Position numbers and translations under genes: made by a program. Below, piece after piece: positions 34,830 through 44,156 of a DNA stretch of 64,000 nt. The notes beneath the pieces were generated by a model. It did not search any database and was not told where the DNA came from. It worked only from the letters and a program-made list of their open reading frames with translations. Source of the stretch: Nocardia asteroides (lineage in GTDB: Bacteria > Actinomycetota > Actinomycetes > Mycobacteriales > Mycobacteriaceae); contig NZ_LR134352.1 in NCBI RefSeq assembly GCF_900637185.1, positions 6,919,364 through 6,983,363 of the forward strand, in the 5' to 3' direction. How positions within the stretch are numbered: position 1 is the stretch's first letter; the number at the start of each line of letters is the position of its first letter.

Positions 34830-35594
34830 TCAGCCGACCTGCGCGCCGACCACCCGGCCGGACTCGAAAGTGGCGGCGCTGCCGGGCAATTCCCCCGGCA
34901 GGCCACTGTTGCGCACCGTCACACTCCCGGTGCCGGTGGTCGGGCGGCCCAGTTCGTCCATCTTGCGGATCGTCTGCGCGGCGACGGCCTGGGCGCTGTC
35001 GAACAGGCGGACGCCGTCCGGCAGCGCGCCGACGATGGCGTCGATGACCAGCGGGTAGTGCGTACAGCCGAGGACGACGCCCTCGACGTCGGCCGGCGTG
35101 CGGGCGGCGGCGTCGGCGATGGATTCGGCGATGGCGGGCAGGTCGCCGCGGTCGATGGCGTCGGCCAGGCCGTGGCAGGCCACGCCGACCACCTTCGCGT
35201 CACCGGCGAAACGGGCGATCAGGTCGGCCTGGTAGCGGCTGGCGGTGGTCGCCGCGGTCGCCCACACCGCGACCGACCGGCACTGCGCCGCCGCGGGCTT
35301 GATCGCGGGCACGGTTCCGATCACCGGCACCGACTCGCCCACCTCGGCCCGCACGTGCGCCAGCGCCGTCACACTCGCGGTATTGCACGGCAGCACGATC
35401 ACTTCGGCGCCGAGTTCGAGCGCCTGACGGGCCGCGCCGAGCACCCGCTCGACGACCCAGTCCTCCGGCTTGGGCCCCCAGGGCGCGCCCTCGGGGTCGA
35501 GCAGCAGCAGCAGATCCACATCGGGACGCGACTTGCGCAACCACGCCGCCGTCGGCAGCAGGCCGAGGCCGGAATCGATAAGCGCGACGATCAC
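34830..35594 (-). CDS. Glutamate racemase-like protein (MurI family)
   Basis: A 254-residue Asp/Glu racemase superfamily protein. The two catalytic cysteines are in VLPCNTAS (~residue 66) and VLGCTHYPL (~residue 178), and the N-terminal acid in LIDSGLG (~residue 7). MurI makes D-glutamate for peptidoglycan. The N-terminus DSGLGLLPTAAWL deviates from the usual DSGVGGL, and the protein is slightly short, so it may be a paralog rather than the essential enzyme. GTG start at 35594. It lies 56 bases after the KOW mini-gene on the same strand. Confidence 0.75.
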   Translation of the reverse strand: MIVALIDSGLGLLPTAAWLRKSRPDVDLLLLLDPEGAPWGPKPEDWVVERVLGAARQALELGAEVIVLPCNTASVTALAHVRAEVGESVPVIGTVPAIKPAAAQCRSVAVWATAATTASRYQADLIARFAGDAKVVGVACHGLADAIDRGDLPAIAESIADAAARTPADVEGVVLGCTHYPLVIDAIVGALPDGVRLFDSAQAVAAQTIRKMDELGRPTTGTGSVTVRNSGLPGELPGSAATFESGRVVGAQVG

Positions 35595-35650
35595 CGGTCC
35601 ACCGTATTACAGGCCCGCGAACGTCCCCGTCGCGACCGTGTTCCGGCCGG

Positions 35651-35857
35651 CTAGACCAGTTCGATCTCGTCGAAGGCGGCGGTCAGGGTGTGGCGCCGTT
35701 CGCGCAGGACACCGCCCTCGCGGTGCGCCACCCCCTCGGACAGTTCCAGCCGCACGGTGGCGCGATGGACGTCGACCTCCTTGACGACACCGCAGACCCC
35801 GCTGAACGGGCCCGCTGGGAAATAGACGACATCGCCGGCCGAGTACTCGGTAAACCC
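35651..35857 (-). CDS. KOW-domain mini-protein (NusG C-terminal-like)
   Basis: A 68-residue protein. The segment GDVVYFPAGPFSGVCGVVKEVD resembles the KOW beta-barrel of NusG (typically GPFANFxGxVxEVD) and ends in AAFDEIELV, like the NusG C-terminus. NusG KOW domains contact Rho or ribosomal protein S10; here the RNA-polymerase-binding NGN domain is absent. The role is unknown. The start is uncertain: GTG 35857 gives the compact domain, GTG 35896 adds 13 residues. It lies 68 bases after the reductase gene and 56 bases before the MurI-like gene, all on the same strand. Confidence 0.6.
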   Translation of the reverse strand, partial: GFTEYSAGDVVYFPAGPFSGVCGVVKEVDVHRATVRLELSEGVAHREGGVLRERRHTLTAAFDEIELV

Positions 35858-35925
35858 CACGGCCCCACAGTAATCCGATCCACGCGCGGCGGCCACGGTC
35901 CGGCGGCCGCCGTGCGTGTGCGGGG

Positions 35926-37125
35926 TCAGCCCGCGGCGGCGAGCAGGTCCGCGACCGGGGTGGGGGTCGCCAGCTTGGCGCGCAGCTTCATCACCTGGCC
36001 GGTCAGGCCCGCGCCCAGGACGGCGGTGAGGATCCCGTCGCGGGAGTAGTAGGCGAGGAACTTGCGGCCGTCGTCGGTGACCATGGTGACGTCGTCGGCG
36101 GGCGAGGGGGTGCCCAGCGCCTGGATCTTGACGTCGTACTGGTCGCTCCAGAAGTAGGGCACCCGCGCGGCGGTCGGCGCCGCGCCCCCGAGCAGGGCGG
36201 TGACCAGCAGCTTGGCCTGCTCGCCCGCGCTGGTCCAGTGCTCGACGCGCTTGCGGACGCCGGTGTCGTGCTGCCAGGCGGCCACGTCGCCGACGGCCCA
36301 GACGCCCGCGGCGGAGGTGCGGCCCACCTCGTCGGCCAGCACGCCGCCACCGGCCGACGGTTCGGCCAGCTCGATGCCGGAATCGGCCAGCCAGTCGGTG
36401 ACCGGCACCGAACCCACGCCGACCACCACCACGTCGGCGGCGATCTCGGTGCCGTCGGTGAGCAGCGCGCCCCGCACCCGGCCCGAGTCGTCGGAACGCA
36501 GGGTGTCCACGCCGACCCCGCAGCGCAGGTCCACACCCTCGGCGCGATGCATCCGGGCGACCAGCCCGCCGATCTGCTCACCCAGCACCGAGGCGAGCGG
36601 GGTCGGCTGCGGCTCCACCAGGGTGACCTCGAGCCCGGCGGCCCGGAAGCTCGCGGCCAGCTCACAGCCGATGAAACCGGCGCCGATGACCAGGGCGCGG
36701 CCCGCGCCGTCCAGCTCGGTCCGCAGGGACTCGGCGTCCTCGTGGGCGCGCAGCACGTGAACGCCCGCCACCGCGGGCAGTCCCGGCAGCCTGCGCGGGC
36801 GCAGCCCGGTGGCGATGATCAGCTGGTCGTAGGCGAGCGTGCCGCCGTCGGCCAGGGCGACGGTGCGCGCGGCCGTGTCGACGCCGGTGACGGCGGTACC
36901 GAGCCGCAGCTCGATGTCCTTGTCCGCGAAGAACTCCGGCGGGCGCAGGGTGGTGTCGTCGGTCTCGCCGCGCACGAACTGCTTCGACAGCGGCGGGCGG
37001 TCGTACGGCGGGCGCGACTCGTCACCGAGCAGCACCACGCCGCCCTCGTAGCCGGCCCGGCGCAGTTCCTCCGCCGTGCGCAGGCCTGCCAGACCCGCTC
37101 CGACGATCACGATGGGCGCGCTCAT
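35926..37125 (-). CDS. FAD-dependent NAD(P)H:ferredoxin reductase-like oxidoreductase
   Basis: A 399-residue protein of the BphA4/ThcD-type ferredoxin reductase family. The FAD motif IVGAGLAGLRTAEELR is at residues ~7-22, followed by RPPYDRPPLSK, the second Rossmann motif VIGAGFIGCELA near residue 150, and the FAD-binding block WAVGDVAAW near 275. A C-terminal reductase domain follows (YFWSDQYDVKIQALG). Such enzymes feed electrons to ferredoxins serving P450s or Rieske oxygenases. The ATG at 37125 has GAGAGGA upstream; the longer frame reads as non-protein. The partner ferredoxin is not in the window. Confidence 0.88.
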   Translation of the reverse strand: MSAPIVIVGAGLAGLRTAEELRRAGYEGGVVLLGDESRPPYDRPPLSKQFVRGETDDTTLRPPEFFADKDIELRLGTAVTGVDTAARTVALADGGTLAYDQLIIATGLRPRRLPGLPAVAGVHVLRAHEDAESLRTELDGAGRALVIGAGFIGCELAASFRAAGLEVTLVEPQPTPLASVLGEQIGGLVARMHRAEGVDLRCGVGVDTLRSDDSGRVRGALLTDGTEIAADVVVVGVGSVPVTDWLADSGIELAEPSAGGGVLADEVGRTSAAGVWAVGDVAAWQHDTGVRKRVEHWTSAGEQAKLLVTALLGGAAPTAARVPYFWSDQYDVKIQALGTPSPADDVTMVTDDGRKFLAYYSRDGILTAVLGAGLTGQVMKLRAKLATPTPVADLLAAAG

Positions 37126-37373
37126 ACCTGTGTCCTCTCGGCATGTGCGGCGCGCTCCGCGCTCACGCGAGCCACCGCCGCCGGGGTCGACCGCCCATGC
37201 CATGTCTTGTGTCGCGGGCCACTACGGCCCCCCGAATGTTTGTACCAGTGCGCCCGGCCACAGGTGATACCCACGTCGCAACGCAACCGTGCCGCTCCCG
37301 ATATCGACCGGGCGGTCAATCAGGAGTAGACCGAGGTCAGAAGTATTTTTCGTCTCTCGAGGAGGCAATCCCC

Positions 37374-37730
37374 ATGTTCACAGACAGCCGCGCACAGGAT
37401 CTTCTCGCCGTCGTGCTCGGCGCATTCACCGCGCTGTCGCCCCTGTGGGTCGACACCAACGACAATGCCCGCTGGACCCTGATCGTGCTCGGTGTACTCA
37501 TCGCCGCGACCGGTCTGATCCAGATGGCACGGGCGAGCATGTCCAGCGCCGACTACGCGATGGGCCTTTTCGGCGTGCTGCTGTTCATCTCGCCGTGGGC
37601 GATGGACTTCACCGCCTTCCGCGGCGCATCCTGGACCGCATGGGTGGTCGGGGTAGTGACGGCGGTGGTGGCGGTCGCCGCGCTGCCGGCGATGAACGAG
37701 CGCCTGCACAAGCAGGTTCCGCATCACTGA
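37374..37730 (+). CDS. SPW-repeat integral membrane protein
   Basis: A 118-residue protein with four membrane helices in two repeats, each carrying the SPW motif (ALSPLWVD at ~20 and FISPWAMD at ~75). SPW-repeat proteins are small bacterial membrane proteins of unknown role. GAGGAGG sits 8 bases before the ATG, so strong translation is expected. Its stop overlaps the start of the TetR gene (TGATG, 37728-37732), which implies a two-gene operon under possible autocontrol. Confidence 0.85.
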   Translation: MFTDSRAQDLLAVVLGAFTALSPLWVDTNDNARWTLIVLGVLIAATGLIQMARASMSSADYAMGLFGVLLFISPWAMDFTAFRGASWTAWVVGVVTAVVAVAALPAMNERLHKQVPHH

Positions 37731-39784
37731 TGCCGAACCGACGCGTCGGGCGCCGCAACGCCAAGCGCGATGGCGACGCCCGGCAACTCATCCTGGATGC
37801 CGCCGAAACCCTGTTCGCCGCGCAGGGCTTCGACGCCACCCCGACCGCCGCGCTGGCCGCGGCCGCCGGTGTGCCCAAGGGACTGGTCTTCTACTACTTC
37901 CCCACCAAGAACGCGATCCTGTCCGCGCTCATGCGCGAACGCGTGCCCAGCCGCCCGTTCGACGATCTGGACGCCGTCGTCGCGCCCGGTGATCCCGCCG
38001 CCAGCCTGGTCAACCTCGACACCGCCATCAACCTGCGCGACCACCATTCCTCGGTGCTGCGGGTGATCATGTGGCGCGAGGCCGACACCCACCCCGACGT
38101 CCGGCGCACCCTGCGCGTCCTGCGCGATCAGCTCCTCGACGCCACCGCCCGCGTCCTCCAGGCCAGCGTCCCCACCCCCATCCGCCCCAGCACGCTGCAC
38201 GCCTGCGCGTCGGCGTGGGTCTCGGCCATGTTCGCCATCGCCAGCACCGACCGCCTGCACGCCCTCGACGGCGTCCCGGTGCCGACGCCCGACGACCTGC
38301 TCGATGTCGCCCAGGTGGTGGCGGCGGGGATGACCCAGCTGGGCTGAGAGGACCCGCACCGCGACCACGCCCAGGACGACATGCAGCACGCCCGCGACAG
38401 CGGCGACGGCGTGCAGGCCGGTGACGAAGGCCACGCGCGCGTCCGCGAGAGCGGCCGGGGCGATCCCCGCCACCTGCGCCGTCTCGCCGAGCGTCGGGGC
38501 CAGCTCCGGGCCGGTCAGCCGGAACAGCAGGGCCGCCAGGGAACCGAAGACCGCGATGCCGACGGCGTTGCCGAGTTCGTTGCCGGTCTCGGCGAGCGCG
38601 GCGGCCGAACCGGCCCGCGCCGGGGGCACCGCGGCGACGGCGATATCGGCGACCACGCTGAACGAGATGCCGTAGCCGATCCCGGCCACCGCGGTCGACG
38701 CGACATACCAGCCGGTCCCGCCGCCGGTCCCGGCGAACAGCAGCAGGAACAGGCCCGCCGCGATGAAGAAGTGCGCGCCGATCAGCGCCGCCGACCGGCC
38801 GGTCCGGCCCACCACGACCGGCGTGAGCACCGCGGCCACGGTGAGCACGACCGCGCCCGGCACCGCCAGCAGCGCCGCGCGGGCGACCGACAGCCCGAGC
38901 ACCGATTGCAGGTAGGCGCTCGCCAGATAGGCGGTCGCCGACCACGCGGCCAGCGGCAGGAACCCGGTGACGATCGCGATCGCGAACACCGGATTGCGGA
39001 ACAACCCGAAGTCGACGAGCGGGTTCGCGATCCGCGACTGCCTGCGCGCGAACCACGTCAGCAGCGCGAGCCCCACGAACCCGGCGCCGAGGCCGCTCCC
39101 GGACAGCCCGGCCGCCGCCGCGTGCTTCACCGCGTACATGGTGAGCAGCAGCCCGGCGGCCGAGGCGAGCACGCTCGCCACGTCGACCCGCCCGGTCCGC
39201 GCCTCCCGCACCTCACGCAGCAGCAGCGGCGCGAGGACCAGGAACACCAGCAGCACCGGCAGATTGATCAACAGCACCGAACCCCACCAGAACCGGGTGA
39301 GCAGCTGTCCCGCGACGATCGGACCCAGGGCGAAGCCGGCCGCGAAGGTGGCGGCGAAGACGCCGATCGCCTGCGCGCGCTGCCGCGGATCGGCGAACAG
39401 CGTGCTGAGAATGGCCAGCGCCGAGGGCAGCAGCGTCGCTCCCGCCACCCCCATCAGCACGCGCAGGCCGATCAGGATCTCCGGGCTGGGCGCGAAAGCC
39501 GCTGCCGCCGAGGCGATACCGAAGACGGTGGCACCGGTCAGCAGCAGGCGCAGCCTGCCGTACCGGTCGCCGAGCGCGCCGAACGCGATCAGCAGCGCGC
39601 CGACGGCGAAGCCGTAGCTGTCCAGGATCCACAGGGATTGGTCGGCGGTGGGGGTGAGCGCGGCGGTGATCGCGGGCATGGCCAGGAACAGCACCGAGCC
39701 GTCCATGGCGACCAGCAGGACGGGGCCCAGGATCACCAGCAGGCCCAGCCAGGCCCGCAGTGGGGCTGTGTCGGTTCGAGTCAT
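37724..39784 (-). CDS. MFS drug exporter (DHA2/14-TMS type) with long antisense C-terminal extension
   Basis: A 686-codon frame. Residues ~1-478 are a complete 14-helix DHA2-type transporter (GDRYGRLRLLLTG loop, then ALGPIVAGQLL near helix 5), like the EmrB/SmvA exporters of drugs and cations. The last helix (GVLHVVLGVVAVRVL) ends near 38350, exactly where the convergent TetR gene ends. There is no stop there: this frame continues 208 codons antisense through the TetR gene to 37724, and the other two frames also run at least 220 bases into it. The tail is not membrane-like and is probably meaningless. ATG 39784 follows GAGG closely. It is divergent from an XRE regulator, the likely controller. 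Confidence 0.85.
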   Translation of the reverse strand: MTRTDTAPLRAWLGLLVILGPVLLVAMDGSVLFLAMPAITAALTPTADQSLWILDSYGFAVGALLIAFGALGDRYGRLRLLLTGATVFGIASAAAAFAPSPEILIGLRVLMGVAGATLLPSALAILSTLFADPRQRAQAIGVFAATFAAGFALGPIVAGQLLTRFWWGSVLLINLPVLLVFLVLAPLLLREVREARTGRVDVASVLASAAGLLLTMYAVKHAAAAGLSGSGLGAGFVGLALLTWFARRQSRIANPLVDFGLFRNPVFAIAIVTGFLPLAAWSATAYLASAYLQSVLGLSVARAALLAVPGAVVLTVAAVLTPVVVGRTGRSAALIGAHFFIAAGLFLLLFAGTGGGTGWYVASTAVAGIGYGISFSVVADIAVAAVPPARAGSAAALAETGNELGNAVGIAVFGSLAALLFRLTGPELAPTLGETAQVAGIAPAALADARVAFVTGLHAVAAVAGVLHVVLGVVAVRVLSAQLGHPRRHHLGDIEQVVGRRHRDAVEGVQAVGAGDGEHGRDPRRRAGVQRAGADGGGDAGLEDAGGGVEELIAQDAQGAPDVGVGVGLAPHDHPQHRGMVVAQVDGGVEVDQAGGGITGRDDGVQIVERAAGHAFAHERGQDRVLGGEVVEDQSLGHTGGRGQRGGRGGVEALRGEQGFGGIQDELPGVAIALGVAAPDASVRHQ
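37730..38347 (+). CDS. TetR-family transcriptional regulator coupled to the SPW protein
   Basis: A 205-residue TetR protein. The HTH is at ~residues 25-65 (FDATPTAALAAAAGVPKGLVFYYFPTK in two blocks), typical for the family. The ATG overlaps the stop of the SPW gene. Ligand and targets are unknown; the SPW operon itself and the convergent MFS exporter are candidates. It is the real gene on this stretch: the opposite strand is occupied by the antisense run-on of the MFS frame. Confidence 0.88.
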   Translation: MPNRRVGRRNAKRDGDARQLILDAAETLFAAQGFDATPTAALAAAAGVPKGLVFYYFPTKNAILSALMRERVPSRPFDDLDAVVAPGDPAASLVNLDTAINLRDHHSSVLRVIMWREADTHPDVRRTLRVLRDQLLDATARVLQASVPTPIRPSTLHACASAWVSAMFAIASTDRLHALDGVPVPTPDDLLDVAQVVAAGMTQLG

Positions 39785-39830
39785 GACCTCGAATCTGCGG
39801 CGCCACGCGCCCGGCAACCAGACCCGCTCA

Positions 39831-39855
39831 TGGGTACACCTCGCCGGGATACCCA
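39831..39855. promoter_or_regulatory. Inverted repeat between the MFS and XRE genes
   Basis: TGGGTA (39831-39836) and TACCCA (39850-39855) form a perfect 6-bp inverted repeat with a 13-base spacer inside the 103-base divergent promoter region. It is a plausible operator for the XRE regulator. Confidence 0.35.
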
Positions 39856-39887
39856 CGGACCCGCCGCGCTGCCTACGCTGGGACGGT

Positions 39888-40769
39888 ATGGAACTGGAAA
39901 GCCTCGGCGCGTTCCTCAAGACCCGCCGCGACCGGATCACCCCCGACCGCATCGGGCTGCGGACCTACGGCGCCACCCGCCGGGTGCCCGGGCTGCGCCG
40001 CGAGGAACTGGCCCAGCTGGCCGGCGTGAGCGCGGGGTATTACACGCGGCTGGAACAGGACCAGGCGGGCACCGCGTCACCGCAGGTCGTCGCGGCCATC
40101 GCCCGGGTACTCCAACTCGACGCGGCGGAGACGACGCACCTGCACAATCTGGCCGGACGACCCGCCGCGCCCCGCCTGACCCGCTCCGAACCCGAACGCC
40201 CGCATCCACGCGTGCTCACCCTGCTCGACGCGCTCGGCGAGACCATGCCCGCGATCGTGCTCGGCAGACGCGGTGACGTGCTGGCCTGGAACCGCACCGG
40301 GCACGCGCTGTTCGCCGAACACCTGGACTTCGCCGCACCCGCCGACCCGGCCCTGCGGCCCTCGATCCCGCGCATGTTCTTCCTCGACCCGCTCACCCGC
40401 GACCTGCATCGCAACTGGGCCGAACTGGCCCGCGTCCACGTCGCCTATCTGCGCCTCACCGCGGGCCGCTATCCGACCGACGCGCACCTGGCCGAACTGA
40501 TCGGCGAACTCGCCATGCGCAGTGCGGAATTCGCGACGCTGTGGGCCGAGGGCGAGGTGGCCGACTGCACCGTCGGTGCGATGCGGCTGCATCATCCGAC
40601 CGTCGGCGGCGTCGACGTCGACTATCAGGTGTGGCTCCAACCGGACAGCCCCGATCATCGGCTCGAGGTCTACACCCCGCACGACGCCCGCTCGGCCGAC
40701 GCACTGCGGCTGCTCGGCGGAGCGACGCCCGAGACGACGGACACACGGGGCCACGTGGCCGCCGAGTAG
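39888..40769 (+). CDS. XRE-family regulator with MmyB-like ligand-binding domain
   Basis: A 293-residue protein. The helix-turn-helix is at residues ~30-60 (LRREELAQLAGVSAGYYTRLEQ). The remainder is the MmyB-type PAS-like domain (VLGRRGDVLAWNRTGHALF, then RMFFLDPLTRDLHRNWAE and FATLWAEGEV), which in characterised members binds fatty acids or other small hydrophobic molecules. Such regulators commonly sit divergent from an MFS exporter or oxidoreductase, as here. The ATG at 39888 gives the canonical N-terminus (LGAFLKTRRDRI). Confidence 0.9.
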   Translation: MELESLGAFLKTRRDRITPDRIGLRTYGATRRVPGLRREELAQLAGVSAGYYTRLEQDQAGTASPQVVAAIARVLQLDAAETTHLHNLAGRPAAPRLTRSEPERPHPRVLTLLDALGETMPAIVLGRRGDVLAWNRTGHALFAEHLDFAAPADPALRPSIPRMFFLDPLTRDLHRNWAELARVHVAYLRLTAGRYPTDAHLAELIGELAMRSAEFATLWAEGEVADCTVGAMRLHHPTVGGVDVDYQVWLQPDSPDHRLEVYTPHDARSADALRLLGGATPETTDTRGHVAAE

Positions 40770-40823
40770 TCGGTCGTCACCGGCACCGGGTGCGCGCGAA
40801 GTCGTCCGACCGCGCGCGGCAGG

Positions 40824-40863
40824 CACCGGTGGCGCCGCATCCGTGGACGCGACGCCACCGGTG
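40824..40863. terminator. Bidirectional terminator between the XRE gene and the second EF-G gene
   Basis: CACCGGTGGCG (40824-40834) and CGCCACCGGTG (40853-40863) form a perfect 11-bp stem with an 18-base loop between convergent genes. TCTTTC follows on the plus strand. Confidence 0.6.
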
Positions 40864-40867
40864 TCTT

Positions 40868-42952
40868 TCATCCGCCGGCGATGATCGACGCCGCGACGCC
40901 GGGCGGAACCGGCGCGTAGGAGTCGAACACCATGGCGTAGGTGGCCCGGCCCCGGGTCTTCGACCGGAGATCGCCGATGTAGCCGAACATCTCCTGGAGC
41001 GGGGTCAGGGCCCGCACGACGCGCGCGCCCGCCCGCTCGGTGAGCTCGGTGACTCGCCCGCGCCGGGCGTTCAGGTCACCGATCACCTCACCGAGGTACT
41101 CCTCCGGGGTGACGACCTCCACGGCCATCACCGGTTCGAGCAGCACCGGTTTCGCCAGCGCGACCGCGGCTCGCACCGCCGCCGCACCGGCCAGCCGGAA
41201 GGCGAGGTCCGACGAATCCTGCACGTGGGCTGCGCCGTCGAGCAGCGTCACCCGCACGTTCACCAGGGGGAACCCGGCGAGCGCGCCGACCCGCAGCGCG
41301 TCCTGCGCGCCCGCGTCGACCGCGGGGAGATACTCCCGCGGCACACGCCCGCCGCTCACCCGGCTCTCGAACTCGTAGACCGCGCCGTCCTCGGCCACGT
41401 GCGGATGCACCGCGATCACCACCTTGGCGAACTGCCCGTGCCCACCCACCTGCTTGCGGTGGGTGTACTCGAACCGCTCGACCGCGGCGGTGACGGTTTC
41501 GCGATACGCCACCCGCGGCGCGCCGATCTCGGCCTCGACCCGGAACTCCCGCTTCATGCGGTCGACCAGGATCTCCAGGTGCAGCTCGCCCATCCCGCCG
41601 AGGACCGTCTGACCGGTCTCCGCGTCGACGTGCACCGTGAACGTGGGATCCTCCTCGGCCAGGCGCGCCAGGGCGGTGCCCAGCTTGTCCTGATCCGCGC
41701 GAGTCCGCGGTTCGACGGAGACCGAGAGGACGGGCTCGGGGAAGAACATCGACTCCAGCACGATCGGGGCGTTCCGATCGCACAGGGTGTCGCCGGTGCT
41801 CGTCTCCTTCAGCCCGATCACCGCGCAGATCTGTCCGGCGTGGACCCGATCGACCGCGATCTCGGTGCTCGACTGCATCTGGAACAGCTTGCCCAGGCGC
41901 TCCTTTCGTCCGTTGGCGGAATTCAGCACGGCCGCACCGGGTTCCACCCGACCCGCGTACACCCGCAGGTATACGAGCTTGCCGAAGAACGGGTGCAGCG
42001 CGACCTTGAACGCCAGCGCCGCGAACGGCTCGGCGAGCTCGGGCGCGCGCTCGATGTTCTCGCCCTCGGGCGAGAAGCCGTGCACCGCAGCCACATCCAG
42101 CGGCGACGGCAGGTAGTCGACGACGGCGTCCAGCAGCGGTTGCACCCCGATGTTGGCCAGCGCCGAGCCGCACAGCACCGGGTAGGCGCGCGCGTCGATC
42201 GTCATCGTGCGGATGGCCGCCTTCAGCAGGTCGACGGGGATCGGCCTGCCGGACAGGTAGCGCTCCAGCACTGCCTCGTCGGCATCGGAGACCGTGGCGA
42301 TCAGCGCCTCGCGGTACTGCTCGGCCTCGGTCCGCAACTCGTCCGGGATCGCGACGACCTCGAAGCGCGCACCGTGGCCGGTGTCGCCACGCCACACCTT
42401 CGCGGTCATCTCGACCAGGTCGACGATGCCCTCGAAGTCGCGTTCGGCACCGATGGGCAGCTGGATCACCAACGGCCGCACCCCGAGCCGCTGGGCGATG
42501 GTCCGCACGGTGAACCCGAAATCGGCACCGAGCTTGTCCATCTTGTTCACGAAGCAGATCCGCGGCACGCCGTATCGGTCGGCCTGTCGCCACACTTGCT
42601 CGGACTGCGGTTCGACCCCCTCCTTGGCGTCGAACACCGCCACCGCGCCGTCGAGTACCCGCAGCGACCGCTCGACCTCGACGGTGAAGTCGACGTGGCC
42701 GGGCGTGTCGATGATGGTGATCTCGTGGTCGCGCCACGCGCAGGTCGTCGCGGCGGCGGCGATGGTGATGCCGTGCTCGCGCTCCTGGATCATCCGGTCC
42801 ATGGCGGCGGTGCCGTCGTGCACCTCACCGAGGACGCGGGTGACGCCGGTGTAGAACAGGATTCGTTCGGTGGTGGTGGTCTTGCCCGCGTCGATGTGGG
42901 CGGCGATGCCGATATTGCGCAGGCGGGCGAGGTCGGTGCGTGGTCTGGTCAT
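40868..42952 (-). CDS. Second elongation factor G (EF-G paralog)
   Basis: A 694-residue translational GTPase, full length, with all five EF-G domains: G1 [19 protein letters not shown]3 [12 protein letters not shown]4 NKMDK, and domain IV with [20 protein letters not shown]. It belongs to the same lineage as the str-operon EF-G 4 kb away, not to a remote EF-G II group: long blocks are identical. In switch I the normally invariant Arg of RGITI is His ([11 protein letters not shown]). EF-G moves tRNAs on the ribosome or, with RRF, recycles ribosomes. The duplicate may be a drug-tolerant copy or a condition-specific one. Start ATG 42952; the frame is open upstream but the extra residues look random. 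Confidence 0.9.
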   Translation of the reverse strand: MTRPRTDLARLRNIGIAAHIDAGKTTTTERILFYTGVTRVLGEVHDGTAAMDRMIQEREHGITIAAAATTCAWRDHEITIIDTPGHVDFTVEVERSLRVLDGAVAVFDAKEGVEPQSEQVWRQADRYGVPRICFVNKMDKLGADFGFTVRTIAQRLGVRPLVIQLPIGAERDFEGIVDLVEMTAKVWRGDTGHGARFEVVAIPDELRTEAEQYREALIATVSDADEAVLERYLSGRPIPVDLLKAAIRTMTIDARAYPVLCGSALANIGVQPLLDAVVDYLPSPLDVAAVHGFSPEGENIERAPELAEPFAALAFKVALHPFFGKLVYLRVYAGRVEPGAAVLNSANGRKERLGKLFQMQSSTEIAVDRVHAGQICAVIGLKETSTGDTLCDRNAPIVLESMFFPEPVLSVSVEPRTRADQDKLGTALARLAEEDPTFTVHVDAETGQTVLGGMGELHLEILVDRMKREFRVEAEIGAPRVAYRETVTAAVERFEYTHRKQVGGHGQFAKVVIAVHPHVAEDGAVYEFESRVSGGRVPREYLPAVDAGAQDALRVGALAGFPLVNVRVTLLDGAAHVQDSSDLAFRLAGAAAVRAAVALAKPVLLEPVMAVEVVTPEEYLGEVIGDLNARRGRVTELTERAGARVVRALTPLQEMFGYIGDLRSKTRGRATYAMVFDSYAPVPPGVAASIIAGG

Positions 42953-43156
42953 GGGAATCCCCCAGCTGGTCGCGTCGATGGATCGACGCTCGCCGGTAGG
43001 GCGTTCCGGTGACGGCACGGGCGTCGGATCACGCGGCGCCACACCGGCGCCCGAGGACCCGATGCGAGCTAGAACCGCGACTGCGGACGTGCTGTAACCA
43101 TGCGACCAGTTCTACGCGCTCGCCCGCCGCGCTGTCGACGGGTTTTCCGCGCGACC

Positions 43157-43969
43157 TCAGAAACCGGCGCGTTCCACGTACTTCAGCGCCGACTCCTTGT
43201 CCTTGAAGCCCGACATGACCGAGTACAGCTTGGTGGTGGTGTCGAACGTCTCGACGGTGGCGCCGCCGCCCGGGATCGAGGTGTCGACCCGGATCTTCTT
43301 CTCGCCCTTGTCGATCAGCCAGTCCGGGTGCTGGGAGTTCCAGATCCGCAGCAGGCGATCGGGATCGGTGTCGATCCAGGAGATCGGGTAGCGGTCGATG
43401 TCGATCGTCTTGAGCAGGCCCACGGTCAGCGCGTCCTTGGCGGGCACGGTGCCGACCACCCGCACCTTGTAGGTGTCGGAGCCGACCGGCTCCTTCTCGG
43501 TGATCTTGTTCGCGGCGACGACCTTGCGCAGCGGCGCGGGCATGGCGTCGAGCACCGCCTGCGCGTTCGCCGAAACCGTCTGCGCGGCGGCCTTGCTCGG
43601 GGACGTCGTGGTCTTGCCGGTGCTGGTGGCCGGCGCGGCGGCGGCCGGGGACGGCGCGGCCTGGGCGGTCGAGGTCACGGCGGCCACCGTGCCCTTGTCG
43701 TCGTCCCCGCCGGCGACCGCGATGAGGCCGATCACGACGGCGCCCACCAGGACGACCGCGGCGCCGGCCAGGACCAGCGGGTTCTTCCAGAACGGATCGG
43801 GGCGCGGCGGTTGCGGTTGCCCCCAGCCCTGCTGGTAGGCCTGCTCCGGCGACGGGAACGGCTGGGCGGCATAGCGTGGGTCCGGCTGACCGCCGTACTG
43901 CGGTGGCGCGCCGTAGGACTGTCCCTGATTCGGCGCCCAGCCAGGGCCCTGCTGCGGTGGATACGTCAT
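43157..43969 (-). CDS. Pro/Gln-rich single-pass membrane protein of unknown function
   Basis: A 270-residue protein. Residues 1-~60 are a Pro/Gln/Gly/Tyr-rich cytoplasmic tail (PPQYGGQPDPRY). One membrane helix lies at ~66-90 (LVLAGAAVVLVGAVVIGLIAVA), then an Ala/Ser/Thr-rich linker and an extracytoplasmic domain of ~150 residues (AVLDAMPAPLRKVVAANKI, RIWNSQHPDWLIDKGEKK). The layout is common among actinobacterial envelope proteins, some of them mycobacterial MmpS/Psa-like. No function is assigned. Start ATG 43969 is preceded by GGAGGGG. Confidence 0.75.
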   Translation of the reverse strand: MTYPPQQGPGWAPNQGQSYGAPPQYGGQPDPRYAAQPFPSPEQAYQQGWGQPQPPRPDPFWKNPLVLAGAAVVLVGAVVIGLIAVAGGDDDKGTVAAVTSTAQAAPSPAAAAPATSTGKTTTSPSKAAAQTVSANAQAVLDAMPAPLRKVVAANKITEKEPVGSDTYKVRVVGTVPAKDALTVGLLKTIDIDRYPISWIDTDPDRLLRIWNSQHPDWLIDKGEKKIRVDTSIPGGGATVETFDTTTKLYSVMSGFKDKESALKYVERAGF

Positions 43970-44156
43970 GATTCCCCTCCCGAGACGAACAGGGCTCTCT
44001 CCCGCCCCCGCAGCGAGAGTACTGGGCCGGGCCACCGGATTCGAACCGAGCCGCCGGGCATAAATACCCCGGCCACGCCGTTCGTCACAGCGAGGGGACA
44101 TCGCGGGTTCGCCGCTGCCCCCGATCAGCGATCCGCCCACGCAGAGGAGTCCCCCG

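Noticed and set aside
40541..43012. An 823-codon plus-strand frame opposite the second EF-G
   Set aside because: Antisense shadow; the EF-G motifs on the minus strand are complete.
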